Positions 48,209 through 58,030 of a stretch of DNA of 64,000 bases are shown in pieces. Both the position numbers and the translations under genes were made by a program. Under the pieces are notes generated by a model. It ran no database searches. It had not been told where the DNA came from and saw only the letters and a list, made by a program, of their open reading frames with translations. Origin of the DNA: Tritrichomonas musculus (lineage: Eukaryota > Parabasalia > Tritrichomonadida > Tritrichomonadidae); NCBI GenBank assembly GCA_039105265.1, contig JAPFFF010000001.1, positions 372,001 through 436,000 of the forward strand, in the 5' to 3' direction. Each line of letters opens with the position of its first letter. Within the stretch, counting starts at the first letter, position 1.

Positions 48209-48880
48209 TTAATATGTCATTTTCAAACTAATTCCATATTTAACAAATTCACTATAAACTTCATTGTAATCATATTTGAGTTCACTAGTTTTGCCATCTT
48301 TAGTAATCAATATTTTTGAAACATAAATGATTTTGTTTGATTTTGTCGTGCATCCACTACATCCGATATCTTCATTAAGTACTAAATCAACTTTTTCACA
48401 ATCGGTTAATAACTTTATCATGTTCATTAATAACTTACTTTCACAAACAACGTAAGCATTTATTTTTAACGGGTTTGATTCATACATTTCAACTAACATT
48501 TGTAAAAATTGGTTTTTCTTTTCTAAATCCTCAATTTCATTTCCGATATCTGCAATAGCTTTGTCTAGAATTAATGGGGAGTTGTTGCTTGTTTGAGGTT
48601 GAGATTGATAATTCGAATCCGTCGTTGTCGGAATATATAAAGTTTGACCAAGACCGTAGGTCGCGGAACGAAGATCCTCCTGTGACGTATCCATGGGTTG
48701 GTTCGCTTGAGTAAAATTTACGTTAGGGTTAAGAGGTTGAACATTAGGATATAACGGAACTGTTTGAGGTCGAGGTTTAGCTGATGGTTTAATGTTAATG
48801 TTAACACTGGTTTGTTGCTCTTGCTTAATAGTATTATCAGTCTCACTGCTCAAAATTCTTGCTTGTCTTAATGCACACAT
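48209..48880 (-). CDS. conserved small family shared by B and C (C copy)
   Basis: 223 aa. Residues 1-105 are disordered, Gln/Asn/Pro-rich (PSAKPRPQTVPLYPNVQP). Then comes a short coiled coil (DIGNEIEDLEKKNQFLQML) and the conserved part: a helix, VDLVLNEDIGCSGCTTK, then IIYVSKILITKDGKTSEL and YNEVYSEFVKYGISLKM, matching the gene at 18974-19498. Here there are two Cys in CSGC, with a possible metal site. Starts in AAATAAATG. Downstream of the second pVI-like gene on the same strand. Confidence 0.6.
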   Translation of the reverse strand: MCALRQARILSSETDNTIKQEQQTSVNINIKPSAKPRPQTVPLYPNVQPLNPNVNFTQANQPMDTSQEDLRSATYGLGQTLYIPTTTDSNYQSQPQTSNNSPLILDKAIADIGNEIEDLEKKNQFLQMLVEMYESNPLKINAYVVCESKLLMNMIKLLTDCEKVDLVLNEDIGCSGCTTKSNKIIYVSKILITKDGKTSELKYDYNEVYSEFVKYGISLKMTY

Positions 48881-48919
48881 TTATTTTTAAATAAAAATAT
48901 TACTTCATCAATTTTATTT

Positions 48920-49150
48920 TTAATTGTTATTATCATCGAATTTGATATATCCGTCATTACCAAAATATTTAGTAACAGGATTATTTGAATTATCGAATTT
49001 AGGTATCACTTTGGCAATATCTCCAATTATTGGTATCTTTTCCATTATTGATTTAGTTTTATTAAACCCATGTTTAAATCCATCACTAAAATCTTTAGCA
49101 AATGATTTTACTTTACCCGCTAACTTTTTGAAGAAAGAACCGAAAGCCAT
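48920..49150 (-). CDS. pVI-like amphipathic protein 2, element C
   Basis: 76 aa starting MAFGSFFKKLAGKVKSFAKD, an amphipathic helix almost identical in pattern to the start of the gene at 39561-39869 (MAFGSWFKNLVQG). It then has a short hydrophobic stretch (IPIIGDIAKVIPKFD) and an Asn/Asp tail. Probably a duplicate of the first with a trimmed body. It starts in TTTAAATAAATGG. Confidence 0.5.
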   Translation of the reverse strand: MAFGSFFKKLAGKVKSFAKDFSDGFKHGFNKTKSIMEKIPIIGDIAKVIPKFDNSNNPVTKYFGNDGYIKFDDNNN

Positions 49151-49165
49151 TTATTTAAAAAATAA

Positions 49166-49783
49166 ATTTTTATAAACAATAAAATAAATGGATCAAAAAA
49201 TAAGTATGTTCCTTTACTTGATTATGAAAATGATTATGAAATACTTAATGAATATCCTTTTACTATTCGGCGAAAGAAAGATCATTATGAAATAAAAGAA
49301 TCAATAAATGTTCATGGTTATGTTCAAGTTAATTTAAAAAGTAAAGTTTTAAGAAAACATAGAATAATTGCAAAACAATTTATTCCTAATGATGATCCTG
49401 ATCATAAAATAGAAGTTGATCACATCAATAAAGATAGATCTGATTATCATTTAGAAAATTTACGATGGGTAACACCTCGTGAAAATGATAAAAATAAATC
49501 TAAAGTAAATAATGTAGAATATGAATTTGTATCTGATTTACCAAATGACTTAATTAAAATAACTTTTTATGAATCAAGATCAAATCATTTTGAATTTTCA
49601 GACGGACAATATTATTATGATAATGAAGAAGATGAGTTTTATACAAAAATAACAGATAAACTTTATAAGAAAATGTATCAATGTATTGATAAAAACAACA
49701 AAAAACATATTTATCTTTATGACATTGATAATAAGAAAGTTAATGTATACATTGAGAAATTTAAATATCTATATGATTTATAA
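49166..49783 (+). pseudogene. NUMOD4/HNH endonuclease stretch, element C
   Basis: A long open coding stretch without a clear start, reading YVPLLDYENDYEILNEYPFT, HRIIAKQFIPNDDPDHK, then the HNH core EVDHINKDRSDYHLENLRWV, plus about 80 C-terminal residues of unknown type (for example HIYLYDIDNKKVNVYIEKF). It is a close relative of the element A endonuclease at 1983-2294 with a longer tail. It appears incomplete, so I call it a fossil. Confidence 0.65.
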
Positions 49784-50008
49784 ATAAAGGTTCTTAACGG
49801 CTCTATTTAATAATTGTCTTACTTTCATGCACTGATCATATTTATTTTGAATTCTTAGACGACTAAGTTTTCCTTTCTCTGTTGTTGGTTCAGGTTGACT
49901 TAATACTTTTCTATAATATTGAAGACGTGAATTTATGAGTTTCAGTGTTGGAGTAGCAAATGTTTTACGTTCATGACGTTGTTTAAGGGGTGGTAAGGTT
50001 TGAGACAT
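49778..50008 (-). CDS. 76-aa basic protein, element C
   Basis: Starts MSQTLPPLKQRHERKTFATP and continues as basic helices (KLINSRLQYYRKVLSQPEP, KLSRLRIQNKYDQCMKVRQL). Net positive, likely DNA-binding or virion core. It lies between the HNH stretch and the integrase, divergent from the latter by about 105 nt. No family known. Confidence 0.45.
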   Translation of the reverse strand: MSQTLPPLKQRHERKTFATPTLKLINSRLQYYRKVLSQPEPTTEKGKLSRLRIQNKYDQCMKVRQLLNRAVKNLYL

Positions 50009-50113
50009 ATTTTTATTATGTGATAAAAAATTTAATTTATGAAAAATAAACTAAATAATTATTTTTGCATTCATGAAATCATCAAATATCTTTAATTTAA
50101 TTCATTTTAAAAC

Positions 50114-51769
50114 ATGACCGAAACATTATTTAATAACACAGATGGAATAATTTCATATGTGACAAGTAAGATAAAAAAGTATGAACCGAATAAATTTGAG
50201 GAACAAGTGAAATATTATATAAATCATTATTGTGAAAAATATTTGAAAGTGAAAATTCCAGCTCAACATATAAACAATTTCTATATAATTCATTACTTAA
50301 CCATTCGTGATATAGTAAAGGATGAAGAACGTAGACGTGAAGTAGAAATGGAACGTAAACGAATGGCAGATTATGAAGAAGCAGTGAGAATAGCAAGAGA
50401 GGATTTAATGAGTAAAGTATATAAAAACCAAAATGAAACAGGTAAAAAAGCGGCATATGATTTAAAATCATTTCGACCATTACTCGAAGAAGATAAACAG
50501 AAAATATATTTGGAGTATAAGAAAGCATGGGATGAAGCACACCCAAAGAAAGAAAAACCCAAAAAACCTAAGGAGAAATCATTTAAGGAAAGGTTGGATG
50601 AATACGTAATTTTTCATAATGGAGATAATGAACTTTTAACATTTGAGGATTTTGAAAAGTTGACAGCAGGATGGAAGAAGAGAGGTACAAAATCTTTAGA
50701 ATCATGGTATAAAGAATATCAGGATAAATATTTTCAACAACCAGGGGCAACGATAGAAATACCAAATGTAGAATTAACGGGATTATTTGGATTTAAAGGT
50801 AAAGAAAAAATTAGAGCTTTAAAATTACTTAATCCAGAACTGAAAGAAGAAAAGGGAAAAATACCTTCATCATTTCCATTAAAAGAAAATATAAAACGTT
50901 TTCAATTACATAGAGTTGCAGAAAGAAACACATGGATGATTGATTTAATGGAAATATATATTAAGAAAAAACAACCGTTAAAATATTTAATTGCAATTAA
51001 TGTGAACACTAAATATTTATATGCACAAATTTTAAATGTGATGCTTTCAAAAACAGAATTTAGTAAAGATGAATTAAAAGCGACAATGTCATATTTACGA
51101 GCATTACAAAAATTAATTGATAAAGGAATGAAGGTGGAACATTTAATCGGCGATGGTGAAGGTGCATTTAATTCAAAATTGGCTCGTGAATCATTTTATA
51201 ATTCACGAGGAATTGATTTTAAACCAGTAGCTAGACAACCTAAAGGTGCTTATCCTGATTTTATGAAATATGAACAGAAGAAAGCAAAGAAAACAGAACC
51301 TTTACATTCAAGTTTAGGAATTGTTGATAGAGTAATTAGAACCATTAGAGATATGGCGTATAATATGAATATTGGTATTATTAATCCTGAAGTAATGGAT
51401 GAAATCGTAAATCAATATAATAACGCTCCACATAGAGGATTGAGTAAATGGGCAGGATTTAGTGTAACTCCAAAGATGGTAAATGATGATCCAGAACTTG
51501 AAAATTATATTGTGAGGAGAATATTACAAGCTAACTGGGAAATTAAAAATAACGTTGAATTTAATATTAATGATGGCGTAAATGTTAAAGTTTATAATAT
51601 GACTGATAACAAATTTAAAAGAAGGTCAGTGATAAGACCAGGAGAGTTTAAAGTTATTGGTAAAAAGAATGGATTATATGAAGTTGAAGGAAAACTTAAC
51701 GGTGTATCAATAGTTAATGGTGAACCTAACACTCAATTATTACCAAGATATTTATTAGATCCTATTTAA
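50114..51769 (+). CDS. INT: Polinton integrase (rve family), element C
   Basis: 551 aa, about 190 longer than the element B enzyme because of an N-terminal helical, Lys/Glu-rich extension (residues 1-270). The RNase-H-like core has NTWMIDLMEIYIKK (about 274), HLIGDGEGAFNSKLA (about 346), and LGIVDRVIRTIRDM followed by YNNAPHRGLSKWAGF. The latter two motifs are shared with element B (LGIINRFMRTIRDM, YNKSPHRSLYY). A C-terminal SH3-like part follows (INDGVNVKVYNMTDNKFKRR). Inserts element ends into host DNA. Convergent with PolB, overlapping it by 4 nt. Confidence 0.85.
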   Translation: MTETLFNNTDGIISYVTSKIKKYEPNKFEEQVKYYINHYCEKYLKVKIPAQHINNFYIIHYLTIRDIVKDEERRREVEMERKRMADYEEAVRIAREDLMSKVYKNQNETGKKAAYDLKSFRPLLEEDKQKIYLEYKKAWDEAHPKKEKPKKPKEKSFKERLDEYVIFHNGDNELLTFEDFEKLTAGWKKRGTKSLESWYKEYQDKYFQQPGATIEIPNVELTGLFGFKGKEKIRALKLLNPELKEEKGKIPSSFPLKENIKRFQLHRVAERNTWMIDLMEIYIKKKQPLKYLIAINVNTKYLYAQILNVMLSKTEFSKDELKATMSYLRALQKLIDKGMKVEHLIGDGEGAFNSKLARESFYNSRGIDFKPVARQPKGAYPDFMKYEQKKAKKTEPLHSSLGIVDRVIRTIRDMAYNMNIGIINPEVMDEIVNQYNNAPHRGLSKWAGFSVTPKMVNDDPELENYIVRRILQANWEIKNNVEFNINDGVNVKVYNMTDNKFKRRSVIRPGEFKVIGKKNGLYEVEGKLNGVSIVNGEPNTQLLPRYLLDPI

Positions 51770-54700
51770 AGAACTTCATAATTGTTCGCTCTTAATCCTT
51801 TTATAAATGGTGCACATGCTTCATTCGGTAACACTATCATTTTATTATGAAATCCAGTTAAAGCATTTTTGTTAATCGTTATTTTTGACATCATGTTATG
51901 ATTCATTTGCAAGTTAATGTTCTTACCTGATTTAACACTTTGATTATCTAATATATCCTTATAATCTGATGAAACAATTTTATTTGTTTTTAATGAAACA
52001 CCTTTAAGTTTTAAGGATTTAGTAATTCCGTTGTTATTCCATATTGTATAACATTTAGGACATAAAGCTACTTGATTATCACCATATTTTTCAACACAAC
52101 AACCCAAAATTTTCTTTTCATCATAAACTGTATTAATTGATGGATCAGGCATGAATTTATAAATATTTTCATCATAAAATTGTTGATCTTTAATGATGTG
52201 TTTAAATACTTGATCATTTGATTCATTCATGTTTCCAGCAATAGCAAAATAAGCTGAATCAGTGTCTGCAGATGTTAAATGAAATTTATTTGTGTCTAAA
52301 CATTTAAACATAAAGTCATAAATGAATGTTAAATACCAAAATTTAGCATTATCAAGAGTGAAGAATGCCGTTTGAATACATGTCTTACACCTGAATGATT
52401 TAGGATTTGATTGAATAAGGAATGTATCATCAGCAATTCTGGAACCATTAATATAAGTATCTGATACAATTGATTGATAAGCTTTATCTGAATCACAAAT
52501 TTTAACCTTACTATATTTTTCTGTATTCATTCCATCATAACCGTATGAACCATTCATTGATATTTTATAAAATTTTTCGTTACCGGATGATTTACCAGCA
52601 ATAATATCTTGACGTTTACGCATGAATTCGTTAACAAATGGATGAAAAGCTTTATTTGCCTCATACAATGATAAATTAAGGATATTAGTAACTTTTAATC
52701 CATGATCAATGAGGAACCATAAATAATAACAACCAAAAGATTTAAATTCACCCATTGTATCTAATGTCATTGTTAATTTAGTATCTGTTTTATCAATAAC
52801 ACTAATTTTATTTTTCTTTCCATATTGATACATATATTTACCAATAACATCTTCAGTATTTTTAATATCAAAATTACGAAATACTGGTGGAAAGTTAATG
52901 AGATCATTTATTTTATTAATGGGACATTCTAATTTAACTTTAGCTCTAAATATCAATTCAGGATTTGGCTCATATCTATGCTTAGTATAAATTATATTCA
53001 TACATTTTTTATAAACTTCATCATTTTTGTTTCCATTTTCGTCATAACAGTCAAAACGAGTAATTAATGAACCGGGCATATACATAATGCCACCATGATA
53101 AGGGTTAAATTCATGATAATTTGACGAAAATGATGAAGGATAAAGTGAGTTGAAATCAACACCTACAACATGTGAAACAATATTTGGTGTATCATATGAA
53201 ATAACTTTATTATGCTCAAATTTGAATTTATTAATGTGTGAAACACCACGGATATTTTTACGATGCATTACCATAGATAAACCACCTGTTATACCTTCAC
53301 GTAAATCATAATATTCTTTTTCATTTGACAAAGTAGATGGTAATTTATGAAGCCGGCAATATTTATTTAATTGAATTCTTAAACGAGTCACTTTATCATC
53401 TGAACGATTTCTTAATTGATTGCATGATGCACAAGCTAATAAACAATTACTTAATTCATGACCTATATCATTATTGATTCTATCAAGTGTTGGTTTATTA
53501 TGATTTGTGAAATGTTCACCACAGAGATGACATTTACCAGTTGAAGGATTATTATATAATTTCATGAATTCATCAAAATCATCTTCTGAAACTACTTTAT
53601 TTAAATTACGTTGAGGTTTGTTTGGATTTAATTTATTGAATCTTTCATCTTGATAATAATATGAATCACATTTATAACTCCACCAATTTAGACTAGGAAT
53701 GAAAGTATTTGATGTATTGATTATGTTATAGTCAATTGATGGATCAAAATCTTTATAAGCTAGTGCGTATTTAATACAAACTGAATTTTTAGATAATGAA
53801 AGATTTGAGATTAAATCAACGTTATATTGAGCGTTTAAATTAATGAGGTTATCAATTGGTTTAATCATCATTTCAACGTCATTATCATTATATGAAAGTA
53901 AGTAATCCCAACGTGTATTAAAACGTTTTGAATCTTCAAGATATAGGTTATATTCTTCTTCATTAATGAGGAAACGCTGACCAAGATATGAATAAAAGTC
54001 TTTATATTCGAATGGTTGAGATTGTGAAAGTACAACATTAAAGTTTTCAGTATTGACAGCTTCATATGGAAAAACTCCTTTTGATGAATTGGATTCACCA
54101 CCAAAATCAATACCAAATTGTTTTAATGTACCACCAGCAATGAATGCTTGGGCATCAATGAAGCGTAAAGAAATTTTATCAGATTTAAGAATGAATTGTT
54201 TAAGAGCAGTAGATGAACCAATTAATGAGTTATTATCAACTGACCAAGAGCAATTTTCACCTTTATGATTAAAATATTGTTTGAATAAATTTGAATCAAA
54301 ACGTGAAGAATTAAAACCAAATACAGTGACTGTTTCGAGATCATGAACTATATCTTTTGGATCTTCAATATTGAGCATTTGCTTATAAAAGTTAATTTTA
54401 TCATTAATGATTAAATGTGCTTGATTAAACATATATTCAATCCAATGAATAATAAAATCTTTATCACGAGCGTCAAAATGTTTTGTTAAAGTTCCTGATG
54501 AAAATTTAATGCAACAACTGACAGATAAAGGAATTAAACGTGAATTAATCGTTGTTGATTCAGTTAATGATTCATTTATTGATTGTTCCATTGTTTCAAA
54601 ATCATATGTCATATAATATTCTTGAGGTTTGAATTGAAGGTTATGAGCTAGACAATATTCATAAGCAGAGTTGGATAGAATATGAGGACAATATGGTAAA

Positions 54701-56358
54701 GATTGTTTTTCAACAATGAAGTTTTTCTTAAATTTACCATCACATTTATTAACATGTTGTTCAAATCGTTTATGATTATTAATTCCTCTAACAACATATG
54801 ATTTGCATTTAGGACAAACTAACAATCCAGTTAATTTTTCAGCATCTTTGATATACATAATATGAAGTATTTGACTTTTTGAATAAAGTAAGGCATTAAA
54901 TGTTGTGTATGATTTATCAAAAAACCATTGTTCAGATATGTCATATAAACCAGTCACAACTCCGTTGTGGCTGGAGCTTTGCTCCGTACCAAAATATTCA
55001 TAAATGTTAACATTGATTTTATGCTTTTGTGCTGAAAGTTTCATTTCTTCCATTGTTGTACCATCATAATTATTCAAGAAATTAAGAGCTTCATTTGTGA
55101 TTTTTGTTTTATATGGAAATCCATGTTCTTCACAAAGGATGCGACGAGCTGAACATGTTCTATGATTTAATTTACGTTTAATTAAATCAGGATATAAACA
55201 AATAGCTAAAAATCGATACCAACATAATTTATCGTCTTCATTATCAGTAATGATAAGTTTTGATTTGACAAGTTCTTCTGGAAGCTGTAATTTACCAGTA
55301 ATTTTAACTATTCGCGAAATAGTAAATGCAACTGATGAAACAAAAGTAAGTTTAACTGATGACTCAGAAACTTCATAGTTATGTAAAACAGATTCAATAT
55401 AAAATTTGATTTTTTCAAGGTCGGAATTTGTTTGAACAGTTATAGGAATATTTGATGAATATTTATAATTGATTGCATTAATTACTCGTTTTTCGTAATC
55501 ATAACGGATTATTTCGCCATGTTGTTTAATGGGTATTTCAAAGATACCAGATAATTCAAAAGTTAACTTAAAAGGTTTACGTTCTGATTTAAAGACTACA
55601 TCTTCAAGGTAATTAAATATCTCATCAATAGTTGAAAATGAATTCAGATAATAAACAACTATTGGATCTTTATTTTGGTTTTTGGTAACAACTTCTTGAT
55701 CCTTTAATGCTTTTCTATGTTGTTCAAGTAAATTTAAAGCAAGTTCATATTCATGTGGAACATTGACAACTAAGTAATCAATATCTTTACTTTGAAAATC
55801 ATGACCAAAGTCTTTGAAGAAATTAATTAATTCTTCATTCTGGGCTTCAAATAACTTTTGAGCATATGGTTTTAATGGTTTCATTTCTGTAGGTGGTAAT
55901 GGTTTAAGTAATGGTTTATTATTTAAAAGTTCATCAAGCATACGTTTATAATTTGCTTTTTGGGTGTGAATGACAGATTTTTCATTATTGATTTGTGAAT
56001 TAAATTTATCATGTGTTTTTCGTTTATGATATTCATCTATGGGATCACTGATTTTATGTTTATGCAAATTTTTATAAAAGTATTCATCTGAATTAATATA
56101 TTTACGTGGAGGATGTGGTTTTTGAAGTTTTAAACCTTTAGTGAACCAAAACATCGAATTAAAATCATTATCACCGTTATAATCATATTTTATAAATAAT
56201 TCTTCAGCGATATCATCTATTAAAACATTACGTGTTTTTTCGATGTCATTATCAAAAGTATTTAACCAATCAGCAACTGTATCATTATCATCATGTAGTA
56301 AATTTTCAAGTTCTACTAATTTATTAATTGGGGTATTTTCTAATTCCATTTGGTACAA
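51766..56358 (-). CDS. POLB: protein-primed family B DNA polymerase with in-frame HNH-type domain, element C
   Basis: 1530 aa. The N-terminal third includes LCWYRFLAICLYPDLIKRK and a zinc-finger-like CPKCKSYVVRGINNHKRFEQ with HVNKC (about 514-540). Exonuclease motifs are MTYDFETMEQ (about 586), FNSSRFDSN (about 686) and SYNDNDVEMM. Residues 930-995 form an HNH-type nuclease domain, CHLCGEHFTNHNKPTLDRIN followed by LLACASCNQLRN. Then ITGGLSMVMHR (the YxGG-type linker), motif A DFNSLYPSSF (about 1069), motif B KISMNGSYGYDG (about 1268) and motif C SADTDSAYFAI (about 1366). It copies the element from its ends. The extra domain makes it about 400 residues longer than the B enzyme. Confidence 0.9.
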   Translation of the reverse strand: MYQMELENTPINKLVELENLLHDDNDTVADWLNTFDNDIEKTRNVLIDDIAEELFIKYDYNGDNDFNSMFWFTKGLKLQKPHPPRKYINSDEYFYKNLHKHKISDPIDEYHKRKTHDKFNSQINNEKSVIHTQKANYKRMLDELLNNKPLLKPLPPTEMKPLKPYAQKLFEAQNEELINFFKDFGHDFQSKDIDYLVVNVPHEYELALNLLEQHRKALKDQEVVTKNQNKDPIVVYYLNSFSTIDEIFNYLEDVVFKSERKPFKLTFELSGIFEIPIKQHGEIIRYDYEKRVINAINYKYSSNIPITVQTNSDLEKIKFYIESVLHNYEVSESSVKLTFVSSVAFTISRIVKITGKLQLPEELVKSKLIITDNEDDKLCWYRFLAICLYPDLIKRKLNHRTCSARRILCEEHGFPYKTKITNEALNFLNNYDGTTMEEMKLSAQKHKINVNIYEYFGTEQSSSHNGVVTGLYDISEQWFFDKSYTTFNALLYSKSQILHIMYIKDAEKLTGLLVCPKCKSYVVRGINNHKRFEQHVNKCDGKFKKNFIVEKQSLPYCPHILSNSAYEYCLAHNLQFKPQEYYMTYDFETMEQSINESLTESTTINSRLIPLSVSCCIKFSSGTLTKHFDARDKDFIIHWIEYMFNQAHLIINDKINFYKQMLNIEDPKDIVHDLETVTVFGFNSSRFDSNLFKQYFNHKGENCSWSVDNNSLIGSSTALKQFILKSDKISLRFIDAQAFIAGGTLKQFGIDFGGESNSSKGVFPYEAVNTENFNVVLSQSQPFEYKDFYSYLGQRFLINEEEYNLYLEDSKRFNTRWDYLLSYNDNDVEMMIKPIDNLINLNAQYNVDLISNLSLSKNSVCIKYALAYKDFDPSIDYNIINTSNTFIPSLNWWSYKCDSYYYQDERFNKLNPNKPQRNLNKVVSEDDFDEFMKLYNNPSTGKCHLCGEHFTNHNKPTLDRINNDIGHELSNCLLACASCNQLRNRSDDKVTRLRIQLNKYCRLHKLPSTLSNEKEYYDLREGITGGLSMVMHRKNIRGVSHINKFKFEHNKVISYDTPNIVSHVVGVDFNSLYPSSFSSNYHEFNPYHGGIMYMPGSLITRFDCYDENGNKNDEVYKKCMNIIYTKHRYEPNPELIFRAKVKLECPINKINDLINFPPVFRNFDIKNTEDVIGKYMYQYGKKNKISVIDKTDTKLTMTLDTMGEFKSFGCYYLWFLIDHGLKVTNILNLSLYEANKAFHPFVNEFMRKRQDIIAGKSSGNEKFYKISMNGSYGYDGMNTEKYSKVKICDSDKAYQSIVSDTYINGSRIADDTFLIQSNPKSFRCKTCIQTAFFTLDNAKFWYLTFIYDFMFKCLDTNKFHLTSADTDSAYFAIAGNMNESNDQVFKHIIKDQQFYDENIYKFMPDPSINTVYDEKKILGCCVEKYGDNQVALCPKCYTIWNNNGITKSLKLKGVSLKTNKIVSSDYKDILDNQSVKSGKNINLQMNHNMMSKITINKNALTGFHNKMIVLPNEACAPFIKGLRANNYEVL

Positions 56359-56480
56359 AATAAAAATTTAAAAAAATTAAAAAATAATTAGGTTTATTTT
56401 TGAGACATGTGATATAAAAATAAATTATAAAATAATTTTATAAAATATTTGGAGAACGTTTATTTATAAAAATTTTTTTA

Positions 56481-57857
56481 GAAGTGCGAGAACTAAAATA
56501 ACGTATTTTTTGTTTTAAAAAAGGATTGATTTTTCAAAAAATAATTCGTTAGCCTTATGATTTTTTTAATAAAATAAAGTATATAATTGATTATGTATAT
56601 TACATATCAGTATCAAACTATTTGAAAGTTCATACGTCTAAATTTAAATTTTACATATTTTCAAGAATATGATTGAAGTTGAACCAATATTGATTATTTA
56701 TTCATTTCATCATATTCTAAATAATATTATTGATATAATTTCTAATTAATATATATATAATATTATAATATAAATGAGATAAATTTATTTTAACAAAAAA
56801 ATTATAGAAAACATAAATATCTAGCTATAATATTAATTTTATGGGGATAATAATTTTATATTAGAATTAAATTATATTGTATGATATTATATTATGATTA
56901 TTTATAAATCCGCTCGACGGGCGTAGTTTTATTTTTATATTCACAAAAAGTTATAAAAGAATTGAGTAGAAATGTTCGTTAGGCTTAAATCCCCTCAAAA
57001 TTCAATGCAATGTTCGTTAGGCTTAAATCCCCTCAAAATTCTGTACATATTCCGTTATATAATATTTTATTAATATTTCTTAAATATCAGTAAATTAAAA
57101 ATAAATAAAAAGTAATATATAATTTTTGGACGAAATTTATTTTAAAAAATATTTTTTTTTATCTTGAAATAGCAAACAGAGGACAGATCTTATCTTCAAT
57201 AATTTTATAAATCTACTTTCACACTTTATACGCTTAATACTTTTATTAAATTAAATAATAATATAATAATAACAGGCTATTATAATGAATAAGACTAAAA
57301 TAAATAATTATCAAGAATTTCAGATTATATCTATATAAACCATGCATTATTCGTTAAAGAAATAATTATTAAACCAATTAAATATCAGTTATTTGTCAAA
57401 TGACAACAATAAAACATATTTTTGAGAATCTTTGTTTAATAATCGTAACTTTTAACCAAGGAAATAATTTAATTTATGAATTATCAAATAATATCATTGA
57501 TATTAGTAATAATATATCATTTTATGCTATATTCTTTGTTTGTTTAAATTTCGAATATTGAAATCCTTTAATTGCTCAACGATTACAAAAGTTAAAAATG
57601 TGAATATTTAAATTATTTTATTTAAACAAATATAAAAATTACCTTAAAAAACAAATTATTTGGTGCTCTTTTTTTATTTTTTTAGAAATAAAAATTTGAA
57701 TTGTTTATTTTCTCATATTCAATTTTAAAATCAATATACTATTACTTGTAGCGAACCAAATTAAACAATTATACATTAATTATACATTATTTTACCTGTG
57801 TAAATAAATATCTAAATTTGAAATATATTGGTTAACCAAAGGTAGTTCTCGCACCTC
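56481..57857. mobile_element. 1.4-kb TA-flanked element with 15-bp inverted repeats
   Basis: Left end GAAGTGCGAGAACTA; right end the complement of GAGGTGCGAGAACTA (one difference). A TA lies outside each end (56479-56480 and 57858-57859). No useful open frame inside. It fits a non-autonomous Tc1/mariner-type element unrelated in its ends to the MITE at 6921. It lies just outside element C's polymerase gene. Confidence 0.65.
56972..57042. repeat. tandem duplication of a 33-bp word
   Basis: ATGTTCGTTAGGCTTAAATC followed by CCCTCAAAATTC occurs at 56972 and again at 57010 (period 38 bp). It is relatively GC-rich for its surroundings and lies in the middle of the TA-flanked element. Confidence 0.7.
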
Positions 57858-58030
57858 TAAATTGAAATTTGCAAAAATGAAAAGATAAATAGTTTGCGAA
57901 AATGCTTTTTTCTTGCGAATTTACATGCCTAATTTATAAATTATTTATATGTTTTTACAGTCTAATTATAATGTTTATTGTTGGAAACTTTCAAAAGAAA
58001 AGAGGAATTGAACGTTTATAAAAAAAAATA

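Larger units (their letters stand above)
9098..56358. mobile_element. Polinton/Maverick element C (outer, older; split by element B)
   Basis: Its own DNA is 9098-10654 and 36959-56358, about 21 kb, the usual size for the family. Parts in order: three small plus-strand genes; [element B]; a 374-aa gene; packaging ATPase; small genes; pVI-like gene; major capsid protein; penton-like gene divergent from a 1798-aa fibre; fibre-associated gene; two minus-strand genes; HNH stretch; small gene; integrase; PolB. No protease is recognisable. No terminal inverted repeats were found, so both borders are approximate. The big genes look whole; besides the large insertion I would guess two or three smaller breaks. 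It must be older than B, which sits inside it. Confidence 0.85.
56359..58030. other. AT-rich spacer between element C and the host genes
   Basis: No gene supported. It holds the TA-flanked element at 56481-57857 and, from 57860, about 170 bp of AT-rich sequence before the coiled-coil gene. The right border of element C should lie between 56358 and 56480, but no terminal repeat is evident. Confidence 0.5.
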
